This document shows, one piece after another, positions 1 to 10,817 of a DNA stretch of 64,000 nucleotides (position 1 is the stretch's first letter; each line of letters starts with the position of its first letter). The notes beneath the pieces were generated by a model. It had not been told where the DNA came from, did no database searches, and saw only the letters and a program-made list of their open reading frames with translations. The DNA is from an uncultured Pelagibacteraceae bacterium (GTDB taxonomy: Bacteria > Pseudomonadota > Alphaproteobacteria > Pelagibacterales > Pelagibacteraceae), in contig CACMTO010000006.1 in NCBI GenBank assembly GCA_902616645.1, positions 1 to 64,000 of the forward strand, written 5' to 3'. Position numbers and translations under genes: made by a program.

Positions 1-1
1 T

Positions 2-649
2 GAAAACTTATTTAAAAATGGTGTTGACGTTATTACGACTGGCAACCATGTCTGGGATCAAAAAAATATAATGGATTTTATAAATAAGGAGAATAGATTA
101 TTAAGGCCAAAGAATTTATTTGAGCCTGCTCCAGGAAAAGGTTTTGAAATATTTAAAACAAAAAAAAACATTAAGGTTGGAGTTCTTAATTTGATGGGAA
201 ATGTTTTTATGAAAAAATGTGATGATGTTTTCGAGACCTCTAAAAAATTTATTGAATTATACAAATTAAAAAAGGATTATGATTTTCTAGTGGTTGATTT
301 TCATGGAGAAATAACAAGTGAAAAGAATGCGATAGGTCATTTCTTTGATGGAAAAGCTACACTAGTAGTTGGAACTCACACGCACATTCCTACAAATGAT
401 GCTAGACTTTTAGAAAATGGCACTGCTTATCAAACAGACGCAGGAATGTGTGGTGATTATGATTCTGTAATAGGAATGAATAAAGAAAACTCTATAAATA
501 GATTTATGAAAAAAGACTCGGTAAAGCATTTTCCTTCTTCGGGGGAAGCAACTTTAAGTGGTGTAATCGTAGACGGTGATATAAAAACAGGTTTAGCTAA
601 CAATGTTGAAAGTTATATTTTTGGAGGTCAGTTAAGTAAAAATAACTAG
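2..649 (+). CDS. ymdB: YmdB-family metallophosphoesterase (TIGR00282-like), 5'-truncated by window edge
   Basis: Frame is open from base 2 (ENLFKNGVDVITTGNHVWDQ...); motifs GNHVWD, DFHGE, GTHTHIPT, GMCGDY typical of the family. Confidence 0.85.
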   Translation, partial: ENLFKNGVDVITTGNHVWDQKNIMDFINKENRLLRPKNLFEPAPGKGFEIFKTKKNIKVGVLNLMGNVFMKKCDDVFETSKKFIELYKLKKDYDFLVVDFHGEITSEKNAIGHFFDGKATLVVGTHTHIPTNDARLLENGTAYQTDAGMCGDYDSVIGMNKENSINRFMKKDSVKHFPSSGEATLSGVIVDGDIKTGLANNVESYIFGGQLSKNN

Positions 650-652
650 GTT

Positions 653-1375
653 ATGGCAGGTCATTCGCACTGGGCAGGGATTAAGCATAAAAAAAGCAAA
701 GCAGATAAACATAGGTCAAAAATTTTTTCTAAACTATCTAAAGAAATAACAGTAGCCGCAAAATTAGGAGATAAAGATCCTTCTATAAATGCCAGATTAA
801 GATCCGCAATACAATCTGCGAGATCTGCGAATATGCCAAAAGAAAACATTAAGAGGGCTATTGATAAATCTTCAGCTTATAATGATCTCAATTATGAAAA
901 TTTAAGGTATGAGGGTTTTGGCCCTGAAAAAGTAGCTGTAATAGTTGAAACACTAACAAACAACAAAAACCGAACTGCTGCTAACGTAAGGGCTATCTTT
1001 CAAAAAGCTGGTGGAAGTCTTGGAACACAAGGTTCTGCCTCTCATAATTTTAATCAAATAGGTATAATTAAAATATCTAAAAAAGAAATTTCAGAAGCCG
1101 ATATATTTGATTTAGCAATTGATTCAGGAGCTGATGAATGTAAATTTATAGATGAATTTCATGAAATCCAATGTAAAAAAGAGGACATTTATAAAGTAAA
1201 GAAAAAATTAGAAAATAAAATTGATAATTTCATTTCAACAGAAATTGAATGGGTTCCAATTAATGATATTAAAATCTCAAAAGAAAAAAGTCAGGATTTA
1301 ATTAATTTTTTTGAATCATTAGAGGAAGATGAAGATGTGCAAAATATATATTCAAATGCTAAGCTGGTAATTTAG
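653..1375 (+). CDS. yebC: YebC/PmpR family regulatory protein
   Basis: Starts MAGHSHWAGIKHKKSKADKHRSKIFSKLSKEI; hallmark YebC N-terminus and YEGFGP motif. Confidence 0.95.
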   Translation: MAGHSHWAGIKHKKSKADKHRSKIFSKLSKEITVAAKLGDKDPSINARLRSAIQSARSANMPKENIKRAIDKSSAYNDLNYENLRYEGFGPEKVAVIVETLTNNKNRTAANVRAIFQKAGGSLGTQGSASHNFNQIGIIKISKKEISEADIFDLAIDSGADECKFIDEFHEIQCKKEDIYKVKKKLENKIDNFISTEIEWVPINDIKISKEKSQDLINFFESLEEDEDVQNIYSNAKLVI

Positions 1376-1378
1376 AAT

Positions 1379-1873
1379 ATGCTAATTATAGGAATAGACC
1401 CTGGTATTTCTGGATCTGTCTGTTTTTTTCAAGATGGCAAAATCCTTCAAGTCATTGAAATGCCGACAATGATAGATGGTAAAAAAAAAAAGAGACAGGT
1501 AAATGGATCTCAAATTTATAATGAAATTTTAAAAAGAATTAATGAATTTGAAAAACAAAATGTAAGAGTCGTAATAGAGCAAGTATCTGCTATGCCTGGT
1601 CAAGGTGTTACTAGTATGTTTAATTTTGGACAATCTTTTGGTATTTTAAAGGGTATTTGTTCAGCTATGCAATTACCAATGTATTTTGTTAGACCCGCTA
1701 AATGGAAGAAGCACTACAACCTTATAAATTCTGATAAAGATGCGAGTCGAACAAGGGCAATAGAAATTTTTCCTTATTTTTCATCTCATTTATCAAAAAA
1801 GAAGGACTCCAATAAAGCTGATGCTATCCTAATTGCTAATTTTTATTATGAAACTTACAAAATTGAAGATTAA
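1379..1873 (+). CDS. RuvC-like Holliday junction resolvase (short, non-canonical RNase H-fold)
   Basis: GIDPGISGSVCFF, VVIEQVSAMPGQG and NKADAILIA acidic motifs; position after yebC matches the ruvC slot. Confidence 0.75.
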   Translation: MLIIGIDPGISGSVCFFQDGKILQVIEMPTMIDGKKKKRQVNGSQIYNEILKRINEFEKQNVRVVIEQVSAMPGQGVTSMFNFGQSFGILKGICSAMQLPMYFVRPAKWKKHYNLINSDKDASRTRAIEIFPYFSSHLSKKKDSNKADAILIANFYYETYKIED

Positions 1874-1924
1874 TTTTGAAATTTAAAGACAAATTCATGA
1901 CACATTTAAGTGTGAGAAGTCCTC

Positions 1925-2599
1925 ATGGAAGCTGATATTTCGACTCAGGCTGTAGGCCTGGCCTCTAGTGCAGATTTTTCTTTGATGAATTTATTCATCA
2001 GAGCTGACATCGTAGTGAAATCTGTAATAATCCTTTTAATAGCTTGTTCTATTTACTCATGGGCAGTGATTATAGAAAAATTTAGATTATTTAAAAAAAT
2101 TAATGAAACTACCGAAGAATTTGAAAAAAGATTTTGGAATTCTAAGTCAGCAGAAACATTCTATAATAACCTTCCAGCCAACTTAGATGATCCAATGGCT
2201 TTAATTTTTAGAGATGCGATGCAAAATTTATTAAAAAGAAGATCAAAAACTGATTTAAATAATAGAATAACAACTATGCTAGAAACAGGAATTGAAAAAC
2301 AAATGTCTAAAATCAGTAAAGGTTTTACTTTTTTAGCTACTGTGGGTTCAACAGCACCATTTATAGGTTTATTTGGTACTGTATGGGGTATAATGAATTC
2401 ATTTCAATCCATTGCTATTTCAAGAAACACAAGTTTGGCAATTGTTGCACCAGGGATTGCAGAGGCATTATTTGCAACTGCATTAGGTTTACTTGCAGCT
2501 ATACCAGCCGTAATTGCCTATAATAAATTTAATAATGATTCTATTAAATATTCTCAAAAATTAGAGAATTTTTCTAAAAGATTTTTAACAATAATTTAA
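1925..2599 (+). CDS. tolQ: TolQ proton channel
   Basis: MotA/TolQ/ExbB signature GSTAPFIGLFGTVWGIMNSF; operon context. Confidence 0.95.
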   Translation: MEADISTQAVGLASSADFSLMNLFIRADIVVKSVIILLIACSIYSWAVIIEKFRLFKKINETTEEFEKRFWNSKSAETFYNNLPANLDDPMALIFRDAMQNLLKRRSKTDLNNRITTMLETGIEKQMSKISKGFTFLATVGSTAPFIGLFGTVWGIMNSFQSIAISRNTSLAIVAPGIAEALFATALGLLAAIPAVIAYNKFNNDSIKYSQKLENFSKRFLTII

Positions 2600-2600
2600 A

Positions 2601-3017
2601 ATGGCCTTTAAATTTAATCGTTCATCTAAAGAACCTATGAGTGAAATAAATGTCACGCCATTTGTTGATGTTATGTTAGTACTGCTTATAATCTTTATGG
2701 TTACAGCACCACTTTTAACAGTAGGTGTTCAAGTTGATCTCCCAGAGAGTTCAGCAGATTCTCTTCCAGAGGAACAAGAACCTCTTACTCTTACTATTAA
2801 CTCTAAAGGTGAAATATTTATTCAAGAGTCCAAAGTAAAATATGATAAAATTATCGCTAAAGTTTTAGCAGTTTCAAAGAATAGAACGGATACAAGGATA
2901 TACGTAAGAGGTGATAAAACAATTAATTATGGAAGAGTACTTGAAATTATGGGTTTACTCTCTGGTGCTGGCTTTACTAAAGTTGCTTTAATATCAGAAC
3001 CATATAAAGAGAGGTAA
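2601..3017 (+). CDS. tolR: TolR
   Basis: SEINVTPFVDVMLVLLIIFMVTAP; ExbD/TolR family. Confidence 0.95.
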   Translation: MAFKFNRSSKEPMSEINVTPFVDVMLVLLIIFMVTAPLLTVGVQVDLPESSADSLPEEQEPLTLTINSKGEIFIQESKVKYDKIIAKVLAVSKNRTDTRIYVRGDKTINYGRVLEIMGLLSGAGFTKVALISEPYKER

Positions 3018-3022
3018 CTTTT

Positions 3023-3832
3023 GTGAATAGAAGCATTATCATTTCTTCTGTTTTACACATTTTATTGATTATGATTACAGCTATAAGTTTACCATTTCTA
3101 GCCAAAAAACCGATAGACTTACCACCAATCGTTTCTGTTGAATTGATCCAGATCTCTGAAAAGACAAATATCCCATTTGCACCAAAAGCAAAAAAAATTA
3201 TTGAAAAAATAAAAGAAAAAGAAAAAAAGTTAGTTTCTGAGCAAGCACCACCAAAAAAAGTGAAAAAAATTAAGCCTGATTCAGTTCCAATGCCTGATGA
3301 TAAGATAAAAAAGGTTGAAAAGATTAAAGAGGAAAAACAAAACCCAGAAAAAATTGACAATGAAGTAAAACAAGTCTCTGAGTTTGAAAAAAAAGAGATA
3401 TTTGATCCAAATAATATTGCAGCGTTAATAGACAAATCCAAAATAGAAAATGCTGAAAAGATAAAAAAAACAGATAAGATTACTCAAGATCAACAAAGAA
3501 GCGTTGAAAACGTTGGTTTATCTTTAAGTGAAGAGGATGCATTAAAAGCACAAATTTTTGGATGTTGGAGTATTCCTTTAGGACTGCCATATAACGAAAA
3601 CTTATTAGTTAGAATTAAACTGGAATTAAACCCAGATGGAACTGTACAACAGTCAGAAATACTAGATCACGCTAGAATGAATAAACCTGGTCAAGGTTTC
3701 TATAAAGTTTTAGCGGAAAGTGCTTTAAGAGCTATAAAATTGTGTCAACCTTTAAGGGTACCAACTACTGGTTATGAAAGATGGAAAGAGTTGCAATTAA
3801 ATTTTGATGCAAGGGAAATGTTAGAGGGTTAA
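3023..3832 (+). CDS. tolA: TolA-like energy transducer
   Basis: N-terminal TM, Lys/Glu-rich central domain, C-terminal TolA-like domain; between tolR and tolB; GTG start. Confidence 0.85.
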   Translation: MNRSIIISSVLHILLIMITAISLPFLAKKPIDLPPIVSVELIQISEKTNIPFAPKAKKIIEKIKEKEKKLVSEQAPPKKVKKIKPDSVPMPDDKIKKVEKIKEEKQNPEKIDNEVKQVSEFEKKEIFDPNNIAALIDKSKIENAEKIKKTDKITQDQQRSVENVGLSLSEEDALKAQIFGCWSIPLGLPYNENLLVRIKLELNPDGTVQQSEILDHARMNKPGQGFYKVLAESALRAIKLCQPLRVPTTGYERWKELQLNFDAREMLEG

Positions 3833-3838
3833 TATAAT

Positions 3839-5182
3839 ATGATGTTTAGAACACTATTTATTTTTTCACTAATATTCATCCCAATTAAGGTTATGGCCCT
3901 AATTGAAGTTGACATTACAAGAGGAAACTTAAATCCACTACCCATTGCTGTTTCACCTTTGTCAATTGATGAAAACTCAAAGAAAAACTTTCAAAAAATT
4001 CTTAAAAAAAAAAATATTGGTTCCGAAATTTCTAAAGTTGTTGAGAAAAATTTAAAAACCTCAGGACTTTTCAATCCACTTAACAAAGATGCATTTTTAC
4101 AATCTCCTGATATAGCAAATTTGAAACCTCGGTTCGAAGATTGGAATTTAATAAAAGCTCAAGCATTAATTACTGGCAAAGTAGAGTTTATTGATGAAAA
4201 GTTAAGAGTTGAGTTTAGATTATGGGATGTGCTTGCCGGTAAAGAAATGATGGCTTTAGCATTTACGACTGTACCAGAAAATTGGAGGAGAGTTGGCCAC
4301 ATAATTACCGATAAAGTATATCAAAGATTAACTGGCGAGGAAGGTTATTTTGATACAAGGATAATTTACGTTGCAGAGGAAGGTCCAAAAACAAGAAGAG
4401 TAAAAAAATTAGCAATTATGGATCAAGATGGTTCAAATAATAAATTTTTAACGCTAGGTAATGAACTTGTCTTAACACCTAGATTTAATCCCAATAGTCA
4501 AATGGTAACATACTTATCTTATTTTAGAAATTTACCAAGAGTTTATCTTTTAGATATTGAAACAGGAACACAAGAAGTAGTCGGTGATTTCCCAGGTATG
4601 ACTTTTGCTCCAAGGTTCTCACCAGATGGAAAAAAAATAATTATGAGTTTTGCAAAAGATGGGAATTCCGATATTTATACTATGGATTTAGAAAATAGAA
4701 TTGTTGAAAAAATAACAAACCATCCATCTATTGATACATCGCCATCATATTCCCCAGATGGAAAGTTTATTTCATTTAATTCTGATAGAAGTGGTTATCA
4801 GCAAATTTATGTAATGAGAAGTGATGGAAGTAATGTTAAAAGAATCTCTTTTGGTAAAGGATTGTATGGTACACCTGTATGGTCTCCAAGAGGAGACTTA
4901 ATTGCATTTACAAAACTTCATAAAGGAAAATTTTATATTGGTGTTATGAGAACTGATGGTAGTGGTGAAAGATTATTAACTGAAAATTTTTATCAAGAGG
5001 CCCCATCATGGTCTCCTAATGGACGAGTATTAATTTTTTATAGGGAAACAAAGACTGACGATAAAGGTGAGGGTTTTTCAGCCAAATTATGGTCTATTGA
5101 TTTAACTGGATATAATGAGAGGCTTGTTAACACTCCCACAGATGCTTCTGACCCATCATGGTCATCTTTATTAAGCAATTAA
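3839..5182 (+). CDS. tolB: Tol-Pal system beta-propeller protein TolB
   Basis: Signal peptide plus repeated WD40-like [28 protein letters not shown] blades. Confidence 0.97.
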   Translation: MMFRTLFIFSLIFIPIKVMALIEVDITRGNLNPLPIAVSPLSIDENSKKNFQKILKKKNIGSEISKVVEKNLKTSGLFNPLNKDAFLQSPDIANLKPRFEDWNLIKAQALITGKVEFIDEKLRVEFRLWDVLAGKEMMALAFTTVPENWRRVGHIITDKVYQRLTGEEGYFDTRIIYVAEEGPKTRRVKKLAIMDQDGSNNKFLTLGNELVLTPRFNPNSQMVTYLSYFRNLPRVYLLDIETGTQEVVGDFPGMTFAPRFSPDGKKIIMSFAKDGNSDIYTMDLENRIVEKITNHPSIDTSPSYSPDGKFISFNSDRSGYQQIYVMRSDGSNVKRISFGKGLYGTPVWSPRGDLIAFTKLHKGKFYIGVMRTDGSGERLLTENFYQEAPSWSPNGRVLIFYRETKTDDKGEGFSAKLWSIDLTGYNERLVNTPTDASDPSWSSLLSN

Positions 5183-5267
5183 ACAGTATTATCTTGATTT
5201 TTTAACTTGAAACATCTAATTAGTTGTGAAAAACTTAAGTATTAGAAATATTGATCAAGGAGCAATA

Positions 5268-5747
5268 ATGAAATTAAACAAAATTTTTAAAAACGCTTTT
5301 TTAGTAACAGTTGCTTGCCTATTTTTATCTGCTTGTGCAACATCTAAAAAATCGACAGGTCAAATGCAAGGTGACGTTTACACTGGGAAAGATACTGTAG
5401 AGTATTTAGCATCAGGAGTTCCAGATAGAGTATTCTTTGCTACAAATGAATCAGTATTAACTACTGCTTCGAGAGAAACTTTAAGAAAGCAAGCTGCGTG
5501 GTTAAGAAAAAATTCTAAAATCACAATTGTTTTAGAAGGTCATGCTGATGAAAGAGGGACTAGAGAATACAACTTGGCGCTTGGAGAAAGAAGAGCCAAC
5601 GCTGCAAAAGATTATTTAATGACATATGGTATCTCTTCAGACCGAATTTCTGTTCTAAGTTATGGAAAAGAGAGACCTGTTGACTCAGGATCTAATCCGT
5701 TATCTTGGTCAAAAAACAGAAGATCAGTAACAGTAAAAGCAAATTAA
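5268..5747 (+). CDS. pal: Peptidoglycan-associated lipoprotein Pal
   Basis: Start re-assigned to ATG 5268 (MKLNKIFKNAF...LSAC lipobox, AAGGAG upstream) instead of the GTG at 5226; OmpA-like domain LEGHADERGTREYNLALGERRA. Confidence 0.95.
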   Translation: MKLNKIFKNAFLVTVACLFLSACATSKKSTGQMQGDVYTGKDTVEYLASGVPDRVFFATNESVLTTASRETLRKQAAWLRKNSKITIVLEGHADERGTREYNLALGERRANAAKDYLMTYGISSDRISVLSYGKERPVDSGSNPLSWSKNRRSVTVKAN

Positions 5748-5757
5748 TTTTTAATTT

Positions 5758-5799
5758 AAAAAGACCCTTAATTGTTAATCTTTTAAGGGTCTTTTTTTT
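5758..5799 (+). terminator. Rho-independent terminator downstream of pal
   Basis: AAGACCCTTAA / TTAAGGGTCTT stem followed by T8. Confidence 0.9.
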
Positions 5800-5826
5800 G
5801 CCATTATTTTAATCATAACCTTTTTA

Positions 5827-6810
5827 ATGAAACAATTTTTTAACACTGTATTAATAAAAATTATCTTTTTTATTTATATCTTTTCATATTCAGTTTCTTT
5901 TTCAGATAATCACAACATATATGATACTTTAGAACAACTTCAAAAAGATATCAAAACTCTAGAAAAAGCAGTTTATTCAGGTTCAATTAATTTAAACAAC
6001 AACAACTTATCGAGTAACTCTAGTGTGAATTCAGAGGATGTATTAACCAGGCACTTATTGAAGCTTTCAGAAATTGAAAGTCAGTTTCAACAATTAACAA
6101 ATAAATTTGAGGAAATTAATTTTAAGTTAGACAAATTATCTAATAGAATGTCAAAAATTCAAGCTGATAACCAAGTCAGATTTCAAGATTTAGAAAATAA
6201 TACTTCCTCAGAGGAAAATATTCAAAAAGTAAAAAAAACAAAAACCAATGAGACTGAAATTTTACCAGGTAGTTCAAAGCCACAGGATCTAGGCTCAATA
6301 TCTTACAAAGATAACAAAACAAATGAAACAACTCAACAAACTCAATCGATAGATACAACTGCAACAATCATAACAGAGACTTTTCAAACTGAAGAAAAAA
6401 TTCTTCCAAGTGAATCTCCAGAAAATCAATATCAGTTTGCAACAAGCTTTTTAAAAGTTGGAGACTATTCTACTGCAGAGAGAGCATTTAGAGAGTTTGT
6501 AATAACAAATCCTGATCATGATTTAGCAGGTAATGCTCAATATTGGTATGCAGAAACTTTTAGAATTAGACAACTTTTTACAGATGCAGCTTCTGCATAT
6601 TTAGAAGGATATCAAAAATATCCTAAAGGTGAAAAAGCTCCTATAAATTTATTAAAGCTTGGTGTATCAATGGTTCAAATTGGTGAAAAAGATCAGGGAT
6701 GTAAAATGATAAATGGCGTGGCAAAGCAATATCCCAACGCAAGTCAATCAGTGATACAAAAAGCAAAATATGAGTCTCAAAAATTCGAGTGCAAAAAACA
6801 AAATTCCTAG
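5827..6810 (+). CDS. cpoB: CpoB/YbgF TPR protein of the Tol-Pal system
   Basis: Signal peptide, coiled coil, C-terminal TPR (YQFATSFLKVGDYSTAERAFREFV...NAQYWYAET). Confidence 0.9.
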   Translation: MKQFFNTVLIKIIFFIYIFSYSVSFSDNHNIYDTLEQLQKDIKTLEKAVYSGSINLNNNNLSSNSSVNSEDVLTRHLLKLSEIESQFQQLTNKFEEINFKLDKLSNRMSKIQADNQVRFQDLENNTSSEENIQKVKKTKTNETEILPGSSKPQDLGSISYKDNKTNETTQQTQSIDTTATIITETFQTEEKILPSESPENQYQFATSFLKVGDYSTAERAFREFVITNPDHDLAGNAQYWYAETFRIRQLFTDAASAYLEGYQKYPKGEKAPINLLKLGVSMVQIGEKDQGCKMINGVAKQYPNASQSVIQKAKYESQKFECKKQNS

Positions 6811-7798
6811 ACTTTTAAAAGATCATTTAAATGATAGAAAAATTAATCAAGTTTATAAAAGTTTTGAAAAGTCTTTAGATACGAATAAAAATTTTGTAGT
6901 GGCAGTTTCTGGTGGACCAGATAGTTTAGCACTAGCATTTTTGGCTAAAATTTACTCCTTAAAAAAAGGACTATCCCCAAAATATCTCATTGTAGATCAT
7001 AAACTTAGACCTGAATCTACTAAAGAAGCAAAATTAGTTAAACATCTACTAAAAAGTTTTTTAATTAAGGGTGAGATTTTGACATGGAGGGGAAAAAAGC
7101 CATCAAAAAATATACAATCTATAGCAAGAAAAAAAAGATTTGAGTTAATTTTCAAAACTTGTGAAAAATATAAAATTAAAAATATTTTACTGGGTCATCA
7201 TTTGGATGATTTATTTGAAAATTTTTTTATAAGACTAACTCGAGGTAGTGGTTTAAAGGGCTTAGTTTCTCTAGATATAAAAAGTATGATAGATAGTAAA
7301 AATTTATTAAGACCTTTGTTGTATCAAAATAAGAAAGATTTAGAGTATATATCAAGTCAAGTTTTTGGTTTTTATGTTCAAGATCCTTCAAATGATGAAG
7401 ATAAATATCAAAGAACCAAAATTAGAAAATTGATTGAAGATCTAAAAAAAAATGGTTTAGACAAAAAAAAATTTATTAAATCAGTTAACAACTTAAAATT
7501 TTCTAATAAGGTTATTAATTTTTATGTAAATAAAAACTTTAAAGAAAACACTTATTTTTTAAAAAAAAGCAACCAACTAATTTTAAATAATGAATTCTTT
7601 CAACAACCTGATGAGATAATTTTTAGGTCATTATCCGACTCACTAAAGCTGGTAGGTAAAAAGTTCTATTCTGTGAGAGGGAAAAAATTAGACAAAATTA
7701 TAAGGGATATTAAAAAAATTGGGATATTTAGGCAAACTTTAGGTGGCTGTATTATTGAAAAAGTCAATCAGACAGTAATAATTAGAGAAGAATATTAA
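6770..7798 (+). CDS. tilS: tRNA(Ile)-lysidine synthetase
   Basis: SGGPDSLAL PP-loop, DHKLRPES, GHHLDDLFENFFIRLTRGSGLKGL; overlaps cpoB end. Confidence 0.93.
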   Translation: MSLKNSSAKNKIPRLLKDHLNDRKINQVYKSFEKSLDTNKNFVVAVSGGPDSLALAFLAKIYSLKKGLSPKYLIVDHKLRPESTKEAKLVKHLLKSFLIKGEILTWRGKKPSKNIQSIARKKRFELIFKTCEKYKIKNILLGHHLDDLFENFFIRLTRGSGLKGLVSLDIKSMIDSKNLLRPLLYQNKKDLEYISSQVFGFYVQDPSNDEDKYQRTKIRKLIEDLKKNGLDKKKFIKSVNNLKFSNKVINFYVNKNFKENTYFLKKSNQLILNNEFFQQPDEIIFRSLSDSLKLVGKKFYSVRGKKLDKIIRDIKKIGIFRQTLGGCIIEKVNQTVIIREEY

Positions 7799-7861
7799 TT
7801 TGATGCGACATTATCCTAAATTGCCACTTGTTTAATTGGAAATAATTCTTATTTTATATCT

Positions 7862-9763
7862 ATGAATTTAAAAAATTTAGCAATGTGGGCAATAATAGTT
7901 TTCCTAACTATTGGTCTCTATAATATGTTTAAAAATCCTCAGACTAATACGAGGGGCGGAAATCAAGTAATATTCTCTGAATTTTTGAAATCTGTTGACA
8001 ATGGAGAAGTTGTTGAGGTTAAAATTCAAGGTAATAATATTCAGGGAGTTTATTCTAATGGCAAAAATTTTAAGACTTACTCTCCTAATGACCCAAATTT
8101 AATTGAAAAACTATCTGATAAAGGCGTCAGTATTTCGGCAGCTCCTATTGATGAAAAAATGCCATCACTTTTTGGTGTTTTACTTTCCTGGTTTCCAATG
8201 TTGTTATTAATTGCAGTTTGGATTTTCTTTATGAGACAAATGCAAGGCGGAAAAGGCGGAGCAATGGGATTTGGAAGATCAAAAGCAAAAATGATGAATG
8301 AGCTCAAAGGTAAAGTGACCTTTAATGATGTAGCGGGTGTAGAAGAAGCAAAAGAAGAGGTAGAAGAAATTGTTGAGTTTCTAAAAGATCCAAAAAAATT
8401 TAGTAGATTAGGTGGTAAAATTCCAAGAGGAGCATTGTTAGTTGGGCCTCCGGGAACAGGGAAAACTTTATTAGCTAGAGCCATTGCAGGTGAAGCTGGT
8501 GTTCCTTTTTTTACGATTTCAGGATCTGATTTTGTTGAAATGTTTGTTGGTGTTGGAGCATCTAGAGTAAGGGATATGTTTGAACAAGGTAAAAAAAATT
8601 CTCCATGTATAATTTTTATAGATGAAATTGATGCAGTAGGAAGAAGTCGAGGAGCAGGACTAGGCGGGGGGAATGATGAAAGAGAGCAAACTCTTAACCA
8701 GCTTTTAGTTGAAATGGATGGCTTCGATACTAATGAAGGAGTTATAATAATTGCTGCAACAAACAGACCTGATGTTTTAGATCCAGCGCTATTAAGACCT
8801 GGTAGATTTGATAGACAAGTAGTTGTTTCAAATCCAGATATAATTGGTAGAGAGAAGATCCTCAAGGTTCACGTTAAAAAAATTAAGATGTCACCTGATG
8901 TAAATTTAAGAACAATAGCAAGAGGAACGCCTGGATTTTCTGGTGCAGACCTTGCGAATTTGGTAAATGAGTCAGCTTTGTTAGCTGCACGAAAAAATAA
9001 AAGAATTGTTACACTAAATGAATTTGAGGAAGCCAAAGACAAGGTGATGATGGGGGCAGAAAGAAGGTCTATGGTTATGACTGAGGATGAAAAGAAATTA
9101 ACCGCATATCATGAAGGGGGACATGCTTTAGTGTCATTTAATATGCCTAGTTACGACCCAATTCATAAAGCAACGATTATTCCTAGGGGTCGTGCTTTAG
9201 GTATGGTAATGAATTTACCTGAAAGAGATAAACATGGATATTCAATTAAATATCTTAAGGCTAGACTTGCAGTATGTTTTGGTGGAAGAGTTGCTGAAGA
9301 GGTAATTTTTGGAAAAGATAATATTTCTACTGGTGCAGGAGGTGGAAATGGATCAGACATTAACCAAGCCACTCAATTAGCTAGAGCTATGGTTACCAAA
9401 TATGGAATGAGTGAGGAAATGGGTCCCGTTGAATACGGAGAAAACCAAGAAGAGGTATTTTTAGGCAGATCAGTAACTCAAACCCAGTCAGTTTCTGAGG
9501 AAGTAGCACAAAAAATAGATATGGAAATAAGAAAATTAGTAGATGAAGGTTATAATAAAGCAAGACAAATTTTAACAGAAAAAATTGATGATCTTCATAA
9601 AATTGCCAAAGCTTTAATGACTTATGAGACTTTGACTGGAGAAGAGATTGAAAATATAATAAATAAAAATATTTATCCAGCAGACAAACAAGACTTAAAA
9701 GTTGATGATGAAAAAGGTTCTGCTTTAACTGCTATGGGTCTTAAACCGAAAATCGTTCATTAA
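7862..9763 (+). CDS. ftsH: ATP-dependent zinc metalloprotease FtsH
   Basis: Walker [12 protein letters not shown] region, HEGGH zinc motif, two N-terminal TM segments. Confidence 0.98.
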   Translation: MNLKNLAMWAIIVFLTIGLYNMFKNPQTNTRGGNQVIFSEFLKSVDNGEVVEVKIQGNNIQGVYSNGKNFKTYSPNDPNLIEKLSDKGVSISAAPIDEKMPSLFGVLLSWFPMLLLIAVWIFFMRQMQGGKGGAMGFGRSKAKMMNELKGKVTFNDVAGVEEAKEEVEEIVEFLKDPKKFSRLGGKIPRGALLVGPPGTGKTLLARAIAGEAGVPFFTISGSDFVEMFVGVGASRVRDMFEQGKKNSPCIIFIDEIDAVGRSRGAGLGGGNDEREQTLNQLLVEMDGFDTNEGVIIIAATNRPDVLDPALLRPGRFDRQVVVSNPDIIGREKILKVHVKKIKMSPDVNLRTIARGTPGFSGADLANLVNESALLAARKNKRIVTLNEFEEAKDKVMMGAERRSMVMTEDEKKLTAYHEGGHALVSFNMPSYDPIHKATIIPRGRALGMVMNLPERDKHGYSIKYLKARLAVCFGGRVAEEVIFGKDNISTGAGGGNGSDINQATQLARAMVTKYGMSEEMGPVEYGENQEEVFLGRSVTQTQSVSEEVAQKIDMEIRKLVDEGYNKARQILTEKIDDLHKIAKALMTYETLTGEEIENIINKNIYPADKQDLKVDDEKGSALTAMGLKPKIVH

Positions 9764-9768
9764 AATTA

Positions 9769-10815
9769 ATGCCAAAATATTACACAAGAGTGTGTAATTT
9801 TCATTATGGCTCTGCATCAGAAACATTAATTAAGAATAAAAAAGCTCTCGCCTTACATGGCAATAATAAAATTTCATTTGATGAGATCGAAATAATTTCC
9901 AGAAGTAACCGAAAAAAAATACCTATAAATAAAATACATTATTTACCAAATAACTTAATTAAAAAAGTGCAGTTAGACTTGGAGAAAATCACAAAAAAAA
10001 AAAATTTTTATAGTTTAAGTTTTAATTCAATTCCAAATATAATGGGTATATTAAATATCACTCCTGATAGTTTTTCCGACGGCGGTAAATTTAATAAAAA
10101 ATATTTAGCCGAAAAACAAATGAAATACTTATTTAAAAGTGGGGCTAACCTAGTTGACATAGGAGGAGAGTCGACACGACCTGGTTCTAAAGAAGTGAGT
10201 TCAAGAGTTGAGTGGGGCCGACTTCAATCAATATTAAAAAAAATAAATAAAGAAAAATTTATTTCTCTTGACACCAGAAAATCTGAAATAATGGAAAAAG
10301 GTATTAAACTTGGAGTAAAATTAATAAATGATGTATCTGGACTTAGTTTTGACTTAAATTCAATAAATATTTTGAAGAAATATAAAACCCCATTTGTATT
10401 ACAGCATTCTCAAGGAAACCCTGATACAATGCAAGCAAATCCAAAATATAAAAATGTTGTTCTAGATATTTATGATTTTTTTGAGGAAAAATTAAAGTTT
10501 CTAAGAAATAAAGGCATAAAACACAAGAATATTATTTTAGACCCTGGGATTGGATTTGGAAAAAATTTGAAACATAATATTACAATTATTAAGAATATAT
10601 CGATTTACCATTCTTTAGGATTACCTATATTGCTTGGTATCTCTAGAAAAAAATTTATTAATGAATTATCTAAAAATAATGATAGTTCTTCTAGAGTAGG
10701 TGGAACTATTAGTTCAAGTATTTTTGCAATGATGCAGGGAGTTCAAATTTTAAGAGTTCACGATGTTAACGAAATTAATCAAAGCATTAAAGTTTTTAAA
10801 GAATTGATTAAATAA
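9769..10815 (+). CDS. folP: Dihydropteroate synthase with N-terminal extension
   Basis: MGILNITPDSFSDGG, DIGGESTRPGS, DPGIGFGK motifs; about 90 aa upstream of the core. Confidence 0.93.
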   Translation: MPKYYTRVCNFHYGSASETLIKNKKALALHGNNKISFDEIEIISRSNRKKIPINKIHYLPNNLIKKVQLDLEKITKKKNFYSLSFNSIPNIMGILNITPDSFSDGGKFNKKYLAEKQMKYLFKSGANLVDIGGESTRPGSKEVSSRVEWGRLQSILKKINKEKFISLDTRKSEIMEKGIKLGVKLINDVSGLSFDLNSINILKKYKTPFVLQHSQGNPDTMQANPKYKNVVLDIYDFFEEKLKFLRNKGIKHKNIILDPGIGFGKNLKHNITIIKNISIYHSLGLPILLGISRKKFINELSKNNDSSSRVGGTISSSIFAMMQGVQILRVHDVNEINQSIKVFKELIK

Positions 10816-10817
10816 TA

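Noticed and set aside
2977-3441. 154-aa minus-strand ORF opposite tolA
   Set aside because: Phe/Ser-rich artefact produced by the Lys/Glu-rich tolA coding strand
5226-5267. Upstream GTG start for pal
   Set aside because: Would place 14 residues ahead of a perfect lipoprotein signal peptide; ATG 5268 has a better RBS
6770-6810. cpoB-tilS 41-nt overlap as a programmed frameshift
   Set aside because: Unrelated proteins each complete on their own; more simply an overlapping or mis-assigned start
8077-8865. 262-aa minus-strand ORF opposite ftsH
   Set aside because: Antisense shadow of a strongly conserved gene; Ser/Pro-rich low-complexity translation with no recognisable domain
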